A stretch of 64,000 nucleotides of DNA from Serendipita indica DSM 11827 (lineage: Eukaryota; Basidiomycota; Agaricomycetes; Sebacinales; Serendipitaceae). Below are positions 45,313-57,412 of the stretch, in pieces (position 1 is the first letter of the stretch; each line of letters begins with the position of its first letter). Position numbers and translations under genes: made by a program. The notes beneath the pieces are model-generated. The model saw nothing but the letters and a program-made list of their open reading frames with translations. It made no database searches and was not told the DNA's origin. The stretch lies in assembly GCA_910890315.1 (NCBI GenBank), contig CAJVGD010000010.1, positions 620,001 through 684,000 on the forward strand, given 5' to 3'.

Positions 45313-47227
45313 CTAGTGTGCAATTCCAATCATCGAGCTGCTCGAGGACGAGGAAACCATATCGCTCGAAATACTGCTGGAGCTGCTAAAGTCGCTGAGA
45401 TGGGCGCTCGTCGATGTGGGTGGTGCCAGATAGTCCCCTTGCAGGTCATCACATTTCTCCGCAAAACACACTTTTGTCGTTTCCTGAGGTGCGTCGGGTA
45501 TCCTGATCTGGACATGATGGTAGTGAGCTTCGTGTTGGGTCAATCTTTCGCGATCCCTTCGAAGCTCGTCGGCGCGCCGCACTAGCTCCTTGACAAACTG
45601 AGTAAACTTGCGGTCTTCTACGTCGGCAGATGATGAAACCTCATCACGAATGACGAGGCTCTCGAGGTTCACTGTGTTGACCGACCTTTGATGTCTGCTA
45701 CTCCTCTTTGGCCGAGACGGACGCTGTACTGACATCTGGTTCACTAAAACCGCGTCCTGATGGTCGTCTTTGAGGGTAGGAGAAGGTACAACGGGGCTTG
45801 ACTTTCTTCTCGCGCGCAGGCCACTTGAAACCTCCATGGTGTAAGAGTTTGAGGTCGCAAATATGACCGTATTGCTCTCTACGCCTAGCGAGGTATTATC
45901 AGGACCCGAATTGAAAGTCGGCTTCGGGGTGTCTATATCGTATGCTTCAGGTGCCTCCTCTTCCACCGTCTCCAAATGTTCTCTACCGGTCGTAGAGTAC
46001 AAAACATCTCCGACAGGCGAGAGTCGCTTCCTAGTTGCGGTCAGGGACCGCATGCCGAGGGTGGGCGGGGCTAATGTTCTGCTCGCAGGGTATACAAAGC
46101 GATTGGTCGTGAGTATTCGTCCTTGAGTAGCCCTCGATGGCGTCATCTGAGTTTTGTCGCTCGCCTTTTGCACCATGATTTCTCTTTCCACGGATAAGCC
46201 CGTCGCGGGAAACACATAAGAGCATAAATCCTGTTTCGAAGGAAATGGTGCCGTTTCGAGATGGGCGAAACGGTCTAATTCAACCTCTTCGTTGAGAAGT
46301 ACTGGGCCTTTGAAGGTAGGAAATGCAAAGTCTTCCGTCGACGAGAGACGAGGTGCAAGAACGGAGCTCGAAGACACAGCAGCATGCACTTCATCAAGTG
46401 TACCGTCTTCTCTATGATCGGCGCTGATGATACCGAGCGAGTTTGAGGAAGTTAGCGTATGAGAGGAGTCGCTTCGTGCCATAGTATAGTCCCCCGACGC
46501 CTTGTCAGATGATCGACGACTGTGATTGTGCAAGAGCCATACAGCGGTGGCAACGCCGGCTGGGAGGATGATGAAGAAGAGCCACAAGAATTGTCCGCGG
46601 TCAGTGGAGATTGGACGAAAGTTGACGGTAGAGTTCTGGTAGGCAACTGTCTGTTCAGCAATGGAATTCGTACTCGTAAGACTGTGATATGCCGTTGATG
46701 TGCCCACGCGCAGATTGCCACTGTTCGAGGTTGCGTAGAATGTGGTTCGCTCGACTGTCAAAGGATGAGTAAGTCATCTCCAGCAGTAAGAAGCGCCCAC
46801 ATGTCACTGGAGTGTCTGAATTGACTGCGTGTACAGTCGCTGATGGCTGCTCGGACGATGCAGGCCACGACTGGACGGTCGAGCTGGCGACAGCGAATTG
46901 AGCAGAAACGAGCGAGTCTGTTACGGGGAGATACGGGTATTCGTCTGTAGATCTCGTGTCGAAATGGCTCGTCAACTGGTCCACAAAACCAGCAATGAGG
47001 TTCGCAGCGCTGATGTCCTGCGCAACAGAGGAGCAGTCATCATCAGCTAGACTATGACAACTGGAGCCCGAGTTGCTTCTGATCATGATCCTTTCGAGGC
47101 CAATATCGCGTAGGATTGTGGCCAAGTCTTGGCGTCGTCGGATGGGTGAAGCGAGCACGAGAGTGGTATAATTGAACGCTGGAATGATTAGAACAGGGAG
47201 TAGTTTACTAGAACGATTGAGTTTCAT
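45313..47227 (-). CDS. single-pass membrane protein of unknown function
   Basis: Exons 47227-46801 and 46754-45313 give 622 residues. The start at 47227 opens a signal peptide (KLLPVLIIPAFNYTTLVLAS) followed by a dibasic SPIRRR, suggesting a Kex2-like cleavage. The luminal or extracellular part to about residue 190 is Ser/Thr-rich with N-glycosylation sites. One membrane helix (FLWLFFIILPAGVATAVWLL) is followed by a cytoplasmic tail of ~400 low-complexity, phosphorylatable residues ending in serine runs. I do not recognise a family. The layout resembles the gene at 12521-13957 but the sequences do not look alike. Confidence 0.8.
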
Positions 47228-47370
47228 GACGAGTGAACGCAGAGGGGAGGGCCCGGGAATGAGCGGCCTTGGTCGGGACAAAGTTTAGATGGTGACAGTG
47301 GCTCAAGTAGGCGAACAAGAAGAAAGATGACAAAACGTAAGAGGTATTCAAGAAGTAGCAAATAGCAAGT

Positions 47371-49216
47371 TCAAGACTTGAAGATGCGCAACAAACGCTG
47401 CTCAGTCACGATTCTAGTACGGCACAGCGGGCACTCCCTAGTCGACTTCATGATAGTGTCCGAGCACCCCATACACAAAGCAAGATGTCTAGAGACGATG
47501 AGAGAAGGCTTAGAGGAACAGAGACAAAACTTACCCGCAGTCGACAATGGCAACATTGGCCTCTTCGTCCTGGCAAACCACACAAAGCCCATCTCGTTCA
47601 ACATATCCAGTGGAAACAGTCGGGGCTGGACGAGGGCTAGTCGGTCTCTCTGGAGGAGGAGGAGACCGCGCCCTCGAGGGATGTGAGTCTTGACTCGCTG
47701 TTTCCTGCACACGACGCCCAGCTTCGGCTCGAAGTTGCTCCTGTCTGATTCTCTGCTGCTCACGCATAGCTCTCTCTTCGGCTTCGTGAATCGCCTGTTC
47801 TCTCGCTCGTTCGCGCATCTCCGTCTCGATGAGAATCATGACCTTGTCAATCAGCTCCGACTTTTCCAATATCAACCTTGCGTTGACGTGATTTGCTTGT
47901 AGGATGCCCTTGAGAGTAGCCACATTATACAGAGACAAATCCTCTCGCGTCATTCCAACGATGGTCGCCAACAATGGCACAGCCTGGGGTGCCCGGGGAC
48001 GAGGTGAGGACGGCGGCGGAGGAGGAGGAGGGGGTCGATTGACGTTTGGGTTAGGTGCTTCTGACGATGGAACCGATCTACTACGGCTACGGCCTCCACT
48101 GGGTGGCCAGGGTTGATCCCTAGGTTCAGCTGTCGGAGACTGTGGACGAGTTTGCCAGCGGGGCTGAGGAGGTGGGGAGTTTGGTCGCGGATAAGTATTT
48201 GGAGCATGGTGAGGAGTTGGGAAGCGCAAAGGAGGTGGGCTCCTTGGAGGTGACCATGTTGGCGCAGATTGCTCTTGCCTAGGAGACATTGGACGATTGT
48301 GTTGTGGGTTTTGTGAATACGGGTCAGAGGAGCGGCTAGGCATGGGCGGTGGAGGTGACCGTGATTGCTGAGCGGTTGGTCTGTTGCCTGCATTCAATCT
48401 CGGGTCCGTAGATCTGGGTCGTTGTGGCGGAACGGGGCCGTTCGACCGATCGTTTGACGAAGTATTCGCGCCACGCTGCCTCGTGTCCGGAGGACTGCGC
48501 CTTGCGATTGTATACCTTCGATAGAACTTCTGGAAAATTCTCAGTCTAGTGGAATCCGATAGACAGAAGACGATTTACCTCGTTTTCTGAACTCAAACAA
48601 CCGTTAAGGCCCTAGATAGAGATTGAGAAGTCTTTCGACTGATTTATTGCACAGACTTACTCGAGCATCTATGATTGCCTCGATCAGGTCGTCCTTTTCC
48701 AGCACGCTTTTAGGCTTGATTCCATACGCATCCAGGTATGTGCGAAGGCGTTGGACGGTCATTCCCCGCAACTGTGACTTGCCGCTCGCAGTGACTGTAT
48801 TGAGGTCAATCGGCTGGGCTGGGATACGTAGGATGGAGCGGATGCGTACTACTGAGCATTTCAATGCAATAAGTACACACAACCACTGTCCTGTAGAGAA
48901 TCCGATAAGTCTGAGGGAGCCACGCAATGAGCGGCGCCTTACTCATATCCTGGGCGATACCCAGCATCGGTTCTTGGGCATAGAGCTTGATGATCACAAC
49001 AATTCCCGCAGTAGGCATAGCCTGGAGCAGTTGTCAGGCACAATTATGAGAAAAATAGGAGCGAGACTGACCACAGTGGTTGCAATATTTGCGGCGAGTC
49101 AAAATTCCAAACTCTCTGTTGCATCTGTGGCAGCGAGGAGCATTGCTCGCAGCTTCTGTTCGAGGAGCAAGCCCACTGAGCAGTGGAAGAGCCCGCCCGC
49201 CGTCTGGAGCTGCCAT
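47371..49216 (-). CDS. FYVE-SAP-RING E3 ubiquitin ligase (rififylin/RNF34-like)
   Basis: Exons 49216-49072, 49021-48943, 48890-48853, 48818-48661, 48611-48579, 48529-47535 and 47488-47371 join to 521 residues. Residues ~28-90 form a FYVE-like zinc finger (CHRCNREFGILTRRKYCNHC, later VVVCTYC). A SAP-like motif follows (QLRGMTVQRLRTYLDAYGI), then a long Pro/Ser/Arg-rich disordered region and a second SAP-like helix pair (LYNVATLKGILQANHVN). The end is a C3HC4 RING: CVVCQDEEANVAIVDCGH, then LALCMGC and ECPLCRTRI. This domain order is that of rififylin and RNF34 in animals, which ubiquitinate substrates at endosomal membranes. One intron would be only 34 bases (48852-48819), but phases fit. Divergent with the gene at 49349. 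Confidence 0.82.
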
Positions 49217-49348
49217 CTCCGCGGTTGCAGTCAGAGGTCAAGTTCGCACTTGACGCCCGCCTCATTGCCAGCGGCGCATCCAGCGTTGAACATGGGCAAG
49301 TCTACAATTCAATTCTACAAGTTTGGATACTCACAACTCGAAATATAG

Positions 49349-51499
49349 ATGGCTGCCATAACACGAGCCCTCTTCCCACAACTTTTCTTCCACTCCTTGA
49401 AGCCTGTCACTCGGAACCTTCCTCTTCCTTTTCAAACAAGACCGAAAGCACGTACAGTCTCCAAATACGCGCGACTACAGCCCGTATTTCCAGACAAGCC
49501 AGATGAAAACTTGTTCGAACCCTTCTCGGAAGAGTACAGGACGTCGGAGGATGTCGTTTCGACTGTAAAAGTAGAAAAGGCGCATCCATGCGACGTTCTT
49601 GCGGCGGCAGCGGATTCTGGGGACCTAGCACTTGCAGAGTCGCTGTTAGAAGAGTATACAACAGCAAAAATCGACATTGCCCACCGCCCTGTCTACACAA
49701 ATCTGGCACGTGCCAGTGTTCAGCATGGTGATGTTAACTCCATGCTGAAATGGCTCGCACTTGTTCCCTCGGCGCAGGAGAAACATGGTCTACAACATCC
49801 TCCCAACGACGAAGACTTTGTAGAGCTTATGAACACCAACCGCATGCTATTCGACCGAATGATGCAACTTTTACATCTATACTGTTTCAAGGGATGGTCA
49901 GGTCCGGTGCTGGAACAACTAGTGGGCACTTTGGCCACCTTCATCCCGCAGGATGAGTTCCTCCGCACTTTCTCCCACATAATCAATGTGCGGGAGAAGT
50001 CCATCGGCACCTCAGCGGACGAACGGGCATTGATCGCTCACCTACGGTGTCTCGCCATTCACAATCTGGCCGCACGAAGTAATCCAGAAGCCGCTTGGCA
50101 TCTCCTTCGCGAAGACTTTGACGGTGTGCTTGAAATGGACCAAGCTGTCATCGTCGAAGTCTTCCACGCTGCAAGGCGTACGGGCTCCAGCATCGCAGCA
50201 CTCCTTCGACAAATTGAAATCGACCGCGCTCTCGATATTCTCGATAAGTTCTCACTTCACGATCGAGGCAGACTAAAGTCGCGCACTCTGACAACCCTCG
50301 CATTCCAATTGGAGAATCTCGAGGAGAATGTCTCTCGCCGAAGCAGGCAGCGGCTGATACAGCAAACTGCATCGGCCCTTCGCTCTCTAAAGAGGGTGCT
50401 CATCAACCATGCTCAAAAGCCAGATCCCAAGGCTGTCGCATATCTGCTTCTCGCGCTCACGAAGACAGCGTCGCCGCATGATTTTGTCGCGCTCTTCCGG
50501 AAGAGGACATCACGGCTCGGTAATCCCCTTGACAAATCATTTTGGGGAACCGTCGAGTTTGAGCTCTTGTGCCTCCAAGATGATTCGCATTCGGCGGTGA
50601 GCTATTACTACCGAGCCTTCAACACGAGCGGAGCTCCCACCATTTTGCAGGGAGCGGTGGAGTCACCCTTCTGGGACTCTTGGCTTTCTAAGACGCCTGC
50701 TCGTCGGCCACCTATCCCACCCTCGCGCTTCAATCCATCATTTGCTTCGCGATTCGCAATCTGGAAAGCAGCCATCACGCTCTCAACGAGAGATCCAGCG
50801 TCTGAAGCCAAGGGATCGTTTACCAGCCTCGTCAAGAGCGAAGATGGAGAAAACTTCAACTACGACACCACTCATTTTCGTCAATTGTTCAAAAACTTTC
50901 TCGACATCTTCGACAGGAACATGAGAAGTCGTCGTGCAGCGTTTAGCAACGTCTACACACGAGCGCGCTTCTTCGAACTCTTTCTCAAAAAGGCGACGGA
51001 TATTGATCCCGAGTTTTGCTCGGACATCATGGCCGCGATGCAGCAACGGGATGTTCTTCTGGACCACCGTGTGTGGTTTGCCTATGCCAAACACAAGGTA
51101 CTCAACGGCGAACCCGAGTTCCTCCTGAAAATTATCCACCTTTTGGAGCAAGACTCTGGTCGCCCAGACTTTAGTCCGACTGCGCTCCGGGACTATACGG
51201 CCCATGGGAGGAAAATGGGTGGCATCAACACCTTGCGAGACGTCTATATGGCGCACAAGGTCTTTAGTGCGTACACCTATGCGTACAAACAACTTCTCGA
51301 CGCCAAAGCGTATAGAGAGGCTTTGCAGCTTCACGATGGAGTCCTCGCTGCTGGCTATGTCGCTGGGTCCTCTATTCCCTTTGATCGACTGACGTACCGT
51401 CTGATGGAAGAGATGCAAACGAGGATTCAGAAGGCGAGATTGGAGGCTGAGCCGATTCAAATTCGGAACCATGACAGATTCGGACGTTGTTTATTGTAA
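49349..51499 (+). CDS. helical-repeat protein, probably mitochondrial (PPR-like)
   Basis: A single 716-residue exon, unusual in this intron-rich neighbourhood. The N-terminus (MAAITRALFPQLFFHSLKPV, then basic KARTVSKYARL) looks like a mitochondrial presequence. The rest is almost all alpha-helical with irregular 30-40 residue units such as PVYTNLARASVQHGDVNSML and AYREALQLHDGVLAAGYV, the latter resembling pentatricopeptide repeats. Such proteins often bind organelle RNA or support respiratory-complex assembly, but I cannot name the orthologue. The start is 133 bases from the divergent E3 ligase gene, suggesting a shared promoter. Confidence 0.82.
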   Translation: MAAITRALFPQLFFHSLKPVTRNLPLPFQTRPKARTVSKYARLQPVFPDKPDENLFEPFSEEYRTSEDVVSTVKVEKAHPCDVLAAAADSGDLALAESLLEEYTTAKIDIAHRPVYTNLARASVQHGDVNSMLKWLALVPSAQEKHGLQHPPNDEDFVELMNTNRMLFDRMMQLLHLYCFKGWSGPVLEQLVGTLATFIPQDEFLRTFSHIINVREKSIGTSADERALIAHLRCLAIHNLAARSNPEAAWHLLREDFDGVLEMDQAVIVEVFHAARRTGSSIAALLRQIEIDRALDILDKFSLHDRGRLKSRTLTTLAFQLENLEENVSRRSRQRLIQQTASALRSLKRVLINHAQKPDPKAVAYLLLALTKTASPHDFVALFRKRTSRLGNPLDKSFWGTVEFELLCLQDDSHSAVSYYYRAFNTSGAPTILQGAVESPFWDSWLSKTPARRPPIPPSRFNPSFASRFAIWKAAITLSTRDPASEAKGSFTSLVKSEDGENFNYDTTHFRQLFKNFLDIFDRNMRSRRAAFSNVYTRARFFELFLKKATDIDPEFCSDIMAAMQQRDVLLDHRVWFAYAKHKVLNGEPEFLLKIIHLLEQDSGRPDFSPTALRDYTAHGRKMGGINTLRDVYMAHKVFSAYTYAYKQLLDAKAYREALQLHDGVLAAGYVAGSSIPFDRLTYRLMEEMQTRIQKARLEAEPIQIRNHDRFGRCLL

Positions 51500-51603
51500 C
51501 TAGACTACAGCAGATGATACACATAATGAAGCACTAGCTCAGTATGTCAGAATCAAAGTGTGAGAGGGAGCAAAGACTCACAATACAGTGCGAAAAAGCA
51601 GAC

Positions 51604-52068
51604 CTAAAAGTCGGCGTACGCATCGCTGTAGAACGGCTGTTGCGCACTCGCGTCCACTGCACCCAGATCAAACTCTTTGTCCCTAAACTGCTCTTCGAAC
51701 CGTTTCTCAAGTTGACTCACGGTCGCAATGATCGACGCGCAAGCAGTGTTGACGACATCCGTCGGTGTCAATGATCCATTGGTTTGCACTTTGAGTAGGA
51801 AGTAAGGTTCCAACGGGTGTGGAACTTTGTAGCCGGCGAATATGACATTTTTATCCTCTAAAAGTTGAGTGCGGATCATGTTGGCGAGTGTATGATCCTG
51901 TTTGTAGATTCGAAAGGTTGCAGCATTGGGAATCTTTGTGTCTTCTATTATTTCGAGACTTTGGAACGTCAGGCGCCTTCGCTGGACCAGATAGGGGGTT
52001 GCTTACGGACGCTCGCCGTCCTGGAGCACGTAAAGCGTCTGACGATCTGGAAGGTTACTTGACGCCAT
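51604..52068 (-). CDS. rpb11: RNA polymerase II subunit RPB11
   Basis: Exons 52068-52007 and 51958-51604 give 138 residues. After MASSNLPDRQTLYVLQDGER comes the RPB11 core: EDTKIPNAATF, KQDHTLANMIRTQLLEDK and VIFAGYKVPHPLEPYFLLKV. RPB11 pairs with RPB3 as the alpha-like heterodimer that starts Pol II assembly, in the nucleus. Length is normal and the C-terminal tail (from residue ~115) is acidic and variable, as usual. The splice junction creates GERPLEIIEDTK in phase. Convergent with the helical-repeat gene; the two ends are about 100 bases apart. Confidence 0.95.
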
Positions 52069-52475
52069 CTATAGAGCTGTTAGAGTGTTTCCAAGCGCGG
52101 TTGAAGGATCATATCCAAAGATCAAACACAAATCCTCATGAGGAATTCGGAGGATTGACAGATAATGAAGGGTTCTAATCATGCGAATAATCGGATCAAA
52201 TACTTACGATAAACTACTGGACCGAGTGAATTTGGCGATGGCGGTTGAGACGCCGTGTTTGGCCAAACAAACCTAACCTTGCACCACCAAAAAGGCGAGT
52301 ATCGACATGGAATCATCACCGTAATGGCTGCCAAATGCTGCTATTACGATTATTTATCATATCTGTTTTTATACACTTACTGACGACCTCTGCCATTCGA
52401 CTTTTGAACTCGGACGACTGGACGTGCGTCTGCTGATGGATTCGATACTGGACATGATTATTCGCCATATTACAG
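52069..52475. promoter_or_regulatory. divergent promoter of RPB11 and uL15
   Basis: About 400 bases between the divergent starts of two housekeeping genes. ATTACAG immediately before the uL15 start codon looks like an intron acceptor, so uL15 may have a 5' UTR intron. Confidence 0.45.
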
Positions 52476-53027
52476 ATGCCTACCCGACTCTCGAAGACTC
52501 GCAAGCACCGTGGTCACGTCTCTGCCGGCCACGGTCGTGTAGGCAAGCACCGAAAACACCCAGGTGGTCGTGGTCTCGCTGGTGGTGCTCATCATCACCG
52601 AACAAACTTTGACAAGTACCATCCTGGGTACGTCCTTCAATCCAAAGATCCTCCTCTGAGCTAATGGATGCTGCTTTGGTGAACAGTTACTTTGGTAAAG
52701 TCGGTATGCGACACTTCCACTTGACACGAAACATGTACTGGCGTCCGATAATCAACGTCGACAAGCTGTGGTCGCTCGTCCCGGCTGAGGAGAAGAAGGG
52801 CCTCACAGCAGACTCAGAGGTGGTTCCTGTTATCGACACCCTACGACATGGATATGCAAAGGTGCTCGGAAACGGAAAGCTACCAAACCTCCCCTTTATT
52901 GTCAAGGCTCGTTTCGTTTCGGCGATTGCAGAGTCAGTTGTCCCCTTCGTCGCTGTTACCCATGACTGACAACCCCTACAGGAAGAAGATTAAAGAGGCG
53001 GGTGGTGTTGTCAAGCTCATTGCGTAA
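52476..53027 (+). CDS. rpl28: 60S ribosomal protein uL15 (L28/L27a)
   Basis: Exons 52476-52627, 52687-52932 and 52982-53027 give 147 residues. [20 protein letters not shown] is the invariant start, followed by the Gly/His-rich [15 protein letters not shown] segment that threads into the large subunit. [12 protein letters not shown] and the end [13 protein letters not shown] are also typical. Length matches the family. No anomaly. Confidence 0.96.
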
Positions 53028-53267
53028 TTACTGCTTTCTTGACAAAACTGTGGTTGTGGCGGACGCCGCTGTAGCTTGGTCCGTTTGTCGATTATTATGA
53101 ATCAGGCATTGACACCCACCGCTGTATGATTGATTGACCATGCCTCGATATGATCTTCATCCCGAACACTCGAGTGAACCGTCTATTGAGGCAAGCAACT
53201 GGTATTGTGCTAAAGCAGCACACCCATCAGATAGTACAGGAACGTAACACGAAATCTATGATCAAAA

Positions 53268-54524
53268 TTACAACTGGATGCCCATCCTGCGAGCATGTTC
53301 AACAGAAGACAAGGACCGAACCGCTGGAGGACGACGAGGGGGAGGGGAGGGGAGATGATCCAAAGCTTCATCGATATCCTCTTCTATTTCATGGTCGTTA
53401 TCATCTTGCGTCTCTGAAGTGCCGTCGTATGCAGGAGCTGCAGCTGGACGGGATGCACTTCCGAGCGCTGCTGGTGCCGTACGAGGTCGGCGTGGAATCG
53501 CGCCCGTCAACTCTAGCGCCCGTCTTCTCGTGCGTGGATAATGTGCAGGCTCTGGCATTGGCCGCTCGTCTATATCGAGCGCGAGGGGCGCAGCGACGGA
53601 CATGCACTAATCGCCAAGGTCGATCAACATTGGTTCACATGAGGTGTAAGGGAAAGAGATGCGCACCTGAAGCCATGAAATCATCTCCGACTTGGAGTTG
53701 AGTTGGACGAGGAACTGCTTGCCGTCGTTTAGCGTGAACCGAAGGACGTGTTCGCGCTTGATATAGCCTTCTGGGCGAGAGCAGGTTGCGTTGCGCGTCC
53801 CATATTGTCGGCATGCGGTGCGTTTGCTAAAGTCTGGTGTTGGCACGATGGGAAAGATGGGTCGAGTAGCGTGAACCAGAAGAGGAGCCGAGTGGTTGGC
53901 AATGCTGCCCATCTGCGATCGTTGGGTGATAGGTGCGAGTTGGAGATCGTCTGCGACCTTGACTATTGACGTCGTTCTCCTATGGGTTTGGAGACTCGAG
54001 CTGCCATTGCCAGTACCCTCTTGATTATCCCTCGTGGAACTAGCAATCAGCATCGGTCTCCCGAGTGGAGAAGGGTCGTGCACTGTATGTGCCCGGTGTA
54101 GTGGTGAGAGATGGCTCGTGGGCTGGGCAGGTCGCGGTGGAGGGTTCTCGATCGTGCCCCGCGGCGAGCTCGGGCGGGCAGTCTGGGTGAGTTTGATCAA
54201 GGTGTATCGCTCCTCCAATGACTTGCGTTCTTCCTTTGTCGGGGCGTAGACGCGAAGCAAAGTCCCGTCCAGTACCAACCAGACCACCTCCCATCTCCGC
54301 TGACCGCGATGGACTTTCTCAAAGGCAGACTTGAACTCTTTTTTCCGTTGACAAAGGGTTGCAAGTCTCAACGAATTGCTGTACGCTGGGGGTGGACTAC
54401 TGGCCATATGCTCGTTCTCGAGAGGGGGGACAGTATCCGAGCGATCTGCATGGGGAGAAGAGGGCATAGATCGTCCTAGAAGTGGTGAAGGAGACCATGG
54501 TGGTGGAATTAGGTCGTCATTCAT
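53268..54524 (-). CDS. PH-domain protein with split PH domain
   Basis: Exons 54524-53667 and 53606-53268 give 398 residues. The first half of a PH-like domain (RRWEVVWLVLDGTLLRVY) is separated by ~130 Ser/Pro-rich residues from the second half (LRFTLNDGKQFLVQLNSKSE, then ISWLQ and LALDIDERPMPEPAHYPR). The intron falls directly after the ISWLQ segment, the same place as in the 7300-11550 gene. An acidic and proline-rich tail follows. Binding to phosphoinositides is plausible but untested. I chose the ATG at 54524; the frame stays open to 54794, so a longer N-terminus is possible. Confidence 0.82.
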
Positions 54525-55971
54525 GTGAATTGCTCTTCGAGGTCGGGGTGCGAACTTGGCTCCTTGGTGGCTTGGAGTTTCTATGGGTAGCCAAATAATA
54601 ATAGAACAGGAAGCCTTATTTACTGAGGATGTATCAGATGATGAATGGGGAAGGGAAGCGAGGGTTCTCTTGCCAGCACCGAGGTATTTATGGTCAACTC
54701 GCCCAGAGCGCGTTTGGGCCAGACGCGAGAAAGACGATACGCGGAGGCCATGGGCGAAATAGAGTAGGATTTGCAAATTGAGCTTGCCTTGCACCCCAGG
54801 CGCGTCTCCGTTGTCGCCTATCTCTCCTTGTCCGCGTCTGTGCCTTCAGGAGGACTGAATGTGCGCTCTTAGGCCTAGATTCCGCTATTGCCGAAGTTAA
54901 CAGTCAAGGATATCAAATTCACCCTTTGGGACGGACGGCGCAGCCAGCAACGTGTTTTCCGCCAACAAACACGGAGCGGAAACTGTATTCTCTCCTCGCC
55001 TCCTGAGCCACCATACCAGAGCGTCTTAATGGCATGCCATAATTCTTGTCGATGGCGACAAGTTTGTGCCATTTTGCCTCTGAGCCAAGCAGAAACGCCC
55101 CGAGCCTTATCCACAGTTCGGCCGTCCACTCTCTGTCAGCGATAACGGTTCCGCTCGCGTACGATATCTAGATTTTGGCCTTCCAACAAGATTTAGGACT
55201 CACGAGAACGATCGAAATGCACGAGAAGAGAAGGCGTTGGGAGCCAGTCCCTAGCCGCCGGGCCAGCATGCAGTCTAGGAGGATGTTCGCATAATTATCG
55301 TGTGCTCGACCAAATTTTGCAAATGCATGGAGATTTAATAACGCTGATCTCTCAGACGTCCTCTTTTTCTCCAAGAAATCTCCTCACAAGGGGAACTACT
55401 CTGCCATCAGTGCCTCTAGACACGATGCCTGGATTCCTGATTATGGGTATATCCTATTTCCACCATCATTGGCGAAATGCTGGAACGTGGAACTTGGGTC
55501 TTGGCGGTTCAAGCTATCCATCCACGCCGATTGAGTGCGTAAGCAATCAAAGGACTTCAGGAACCACAGGTGTAAGTGCAAGCACCATTGTTCCGTATAA
55601 CATTTAACCGGTATATCGAGCAATGTTATCTCCTCTTCAGGTCGTAGGCGCTGCCCCCTTGAATTCTGAGCCACTTCATACTTCTGCAACAGACCCTTGG
55701 TCATCTCTGAGTCTCTCTACTACTCTGAAACCTCTTTTCCGTTCAAGCCACTCCGCAGTCGTTGGTAAAGCAATTTACTTCGATTGGCTATATGGTCGAG
55801 ATTCGCACAGCTCATGAATATTAGAAGATTGAACGGATGGATCATTTCAAAAGAACCTATCATTTCACTTTGATCTTCGGATGATTCTGATACGGCGAGT
55901 CTGATGGGCGACCATCGTTAGTGCGGCCGACAACGTGATGGTAGGTATTGTATAGAGAGAGTCTGATTCTA
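54525..55971. other. long gene-poor stretch
   Basis: About 1.4 kb. It should contain the PH gene's promoter and the F-box gene's 3' UTR. I tried both strands for spliced genes and found no recognisable motif; short open frames at 54875-55129 (-) and 55302-55607 (+) have no family resemblance. Confidence 0.35.
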
Positions 55972-57261
55972 TCAACTGTTTTCTCCTGTGGACTGAATCA
56001 TCTCCCTGATCATTCGCCCATCTGCGCTATCATACGACTGGCCAGCATTGTCAATAATTTTGATCTTTGCATTGTCCAGCCAGTCAAAGAGCGGGCGATA
56101 CCGAGGTAACAGCCTAGGCAGTGAATTGAACATACTTGCTACTCCGGCCCAAGTAATGGCAAGATTCACTTCGATGTAATCCCCCAGTAACGAGTGGGTA
56201 GACACCGTTCGGAAAGGTACCATATTCCTCTCATAAAATGAGAGAAATTTCCTCACATGTAAGATGAACTTTGACCGAGCTGTCGATTTCGCCCTCAGCA
56301 TCTCGTTCATGTCAATAATCGGGAGCGCGATCAGGTCGAAATCGTCAAAGACTTGCATCCTAAGTTGACGTAAGTCATTCCAGCATCGAACTCCTGAGTA
56401 CATTATATTATTATTGGTATAACTCTTCCAACCTAGCCGCGTGGGCTCTAATGAACGCTTCGAGGTTGGGGGTGTCGGGACAGTTGGTATGTGCATCCTG
56501 GACTCGGAGAATTCTTAGCTGAGGAAAGTCTCAGTGAACAAGATAGTTCAAAGAGCGGCTAGTCGTAAATATGAAGAGAACCTGAAGAAAGGTAGCTTGA
56601 GAGTCCTGGACTTCAGCGAGGAAACTTCCAATACAATGCAAAGGGTGGTAATGTGTCTGAAGACATCATGTGATAGGGTTCTAATACAGCTCTCAACAGC
56701 TTTGGGTGGTATTAGCCAGTCCAAGATTTGGATCCGAGGGCGTTGAGGGTCGCCACTTTCGAAGGGCTCTCCCGAGGCTCAATATCCCGTTCCATGACCT
56801 TGATAATAGGCACTATAGGCACTTCAACTGCCAGTTGCACAGGGTAAAGATGGCGATCGGGTTTGTCGATAAGGACGCCTTTCATTGGCTGTGCTAGAGG
56901 TGGATTGCCATAGAAAACCTCATATATATCACTAATGAAGATAATTTGCTTCGCATTCCATACATCCATGTTGGGAGGCCAGCTATATCTGGTATCAGTA
57001 TGGAAGAAGACGACACGGTCGTCCATGGTTGTACGTGCGACTAGTCTCCAATAGCGGCAAACGAGTTCCAATGTATGAAGAAGTTTTGTAGCTTGCTGAT
57101 AAGCATCCTTCAGACTCCGTGGATCTCGTTCGAAAGATGTCACTATACGCTATCACGTCTGATTGGACTGTATCGGACAAAGGCGGTCCGAGATAGATTC
57201 TAAAGATCTTTTGCCAAATTTCTGTGGGTACCCTGTTCCATGCAGACCGCGTCGTGATCAT
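55972..57261 (-). CDS. F-box-like protein, gene model partly uncertain
   Basis: The start at 57261 gives NRVPTEIWQKIFRIYLGPPL, a typical basidiomycete F-box helix. Exon one (57261-57149) joins in phase to a second exon beginning at 57114 with KDAYQQATKLLHTLELVCRYWRLVARTT, the end of the F-box region. A last exon (about 56525-55972) continues with LRILRVQDAH- and LRQLRMQVFDDFDLIALP, LRR-like. The junction between about 56750 and 56525 is not resolved and frames differ there, so it may be an unseen intron or a lesion. F-box proteins recruit substrates to SCF ubiquitin ligases; large lineage-specific F-box families are usual in Agaricomycetes. Divergent with the patatin/NB-ARC/TPR gene, start to start 152 bases. 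Confidence 0.65.
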
Positions 57262-57412
57262 TGTCAAATGATGGACGGGATCAACTGTCAGAATCTTTCG
57301 ACGAATCAGATGACCTCAGATAGGAGGAGGAAAAAGATGCGCTGTTAAAGTGTTCCGAAAAGTGTTACAGAACAAGCGCGCCACATCTCCTACCTTGGAC
57401 CGCCCCGTTATC

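Noticed and set aside
48623-49348. 241-codon open frame opposite the FYVE-SAP-RING gene
   Set aside because: The minus-strand exons have clear zinc-finger and SAP motifs and perfect phases; the plus frame has none.
54875-55129. 84-codon open frame in the gene-poor stretch
   Set aside because: No recognisable family, no start context and no neighbouring exons; kept as spacer.
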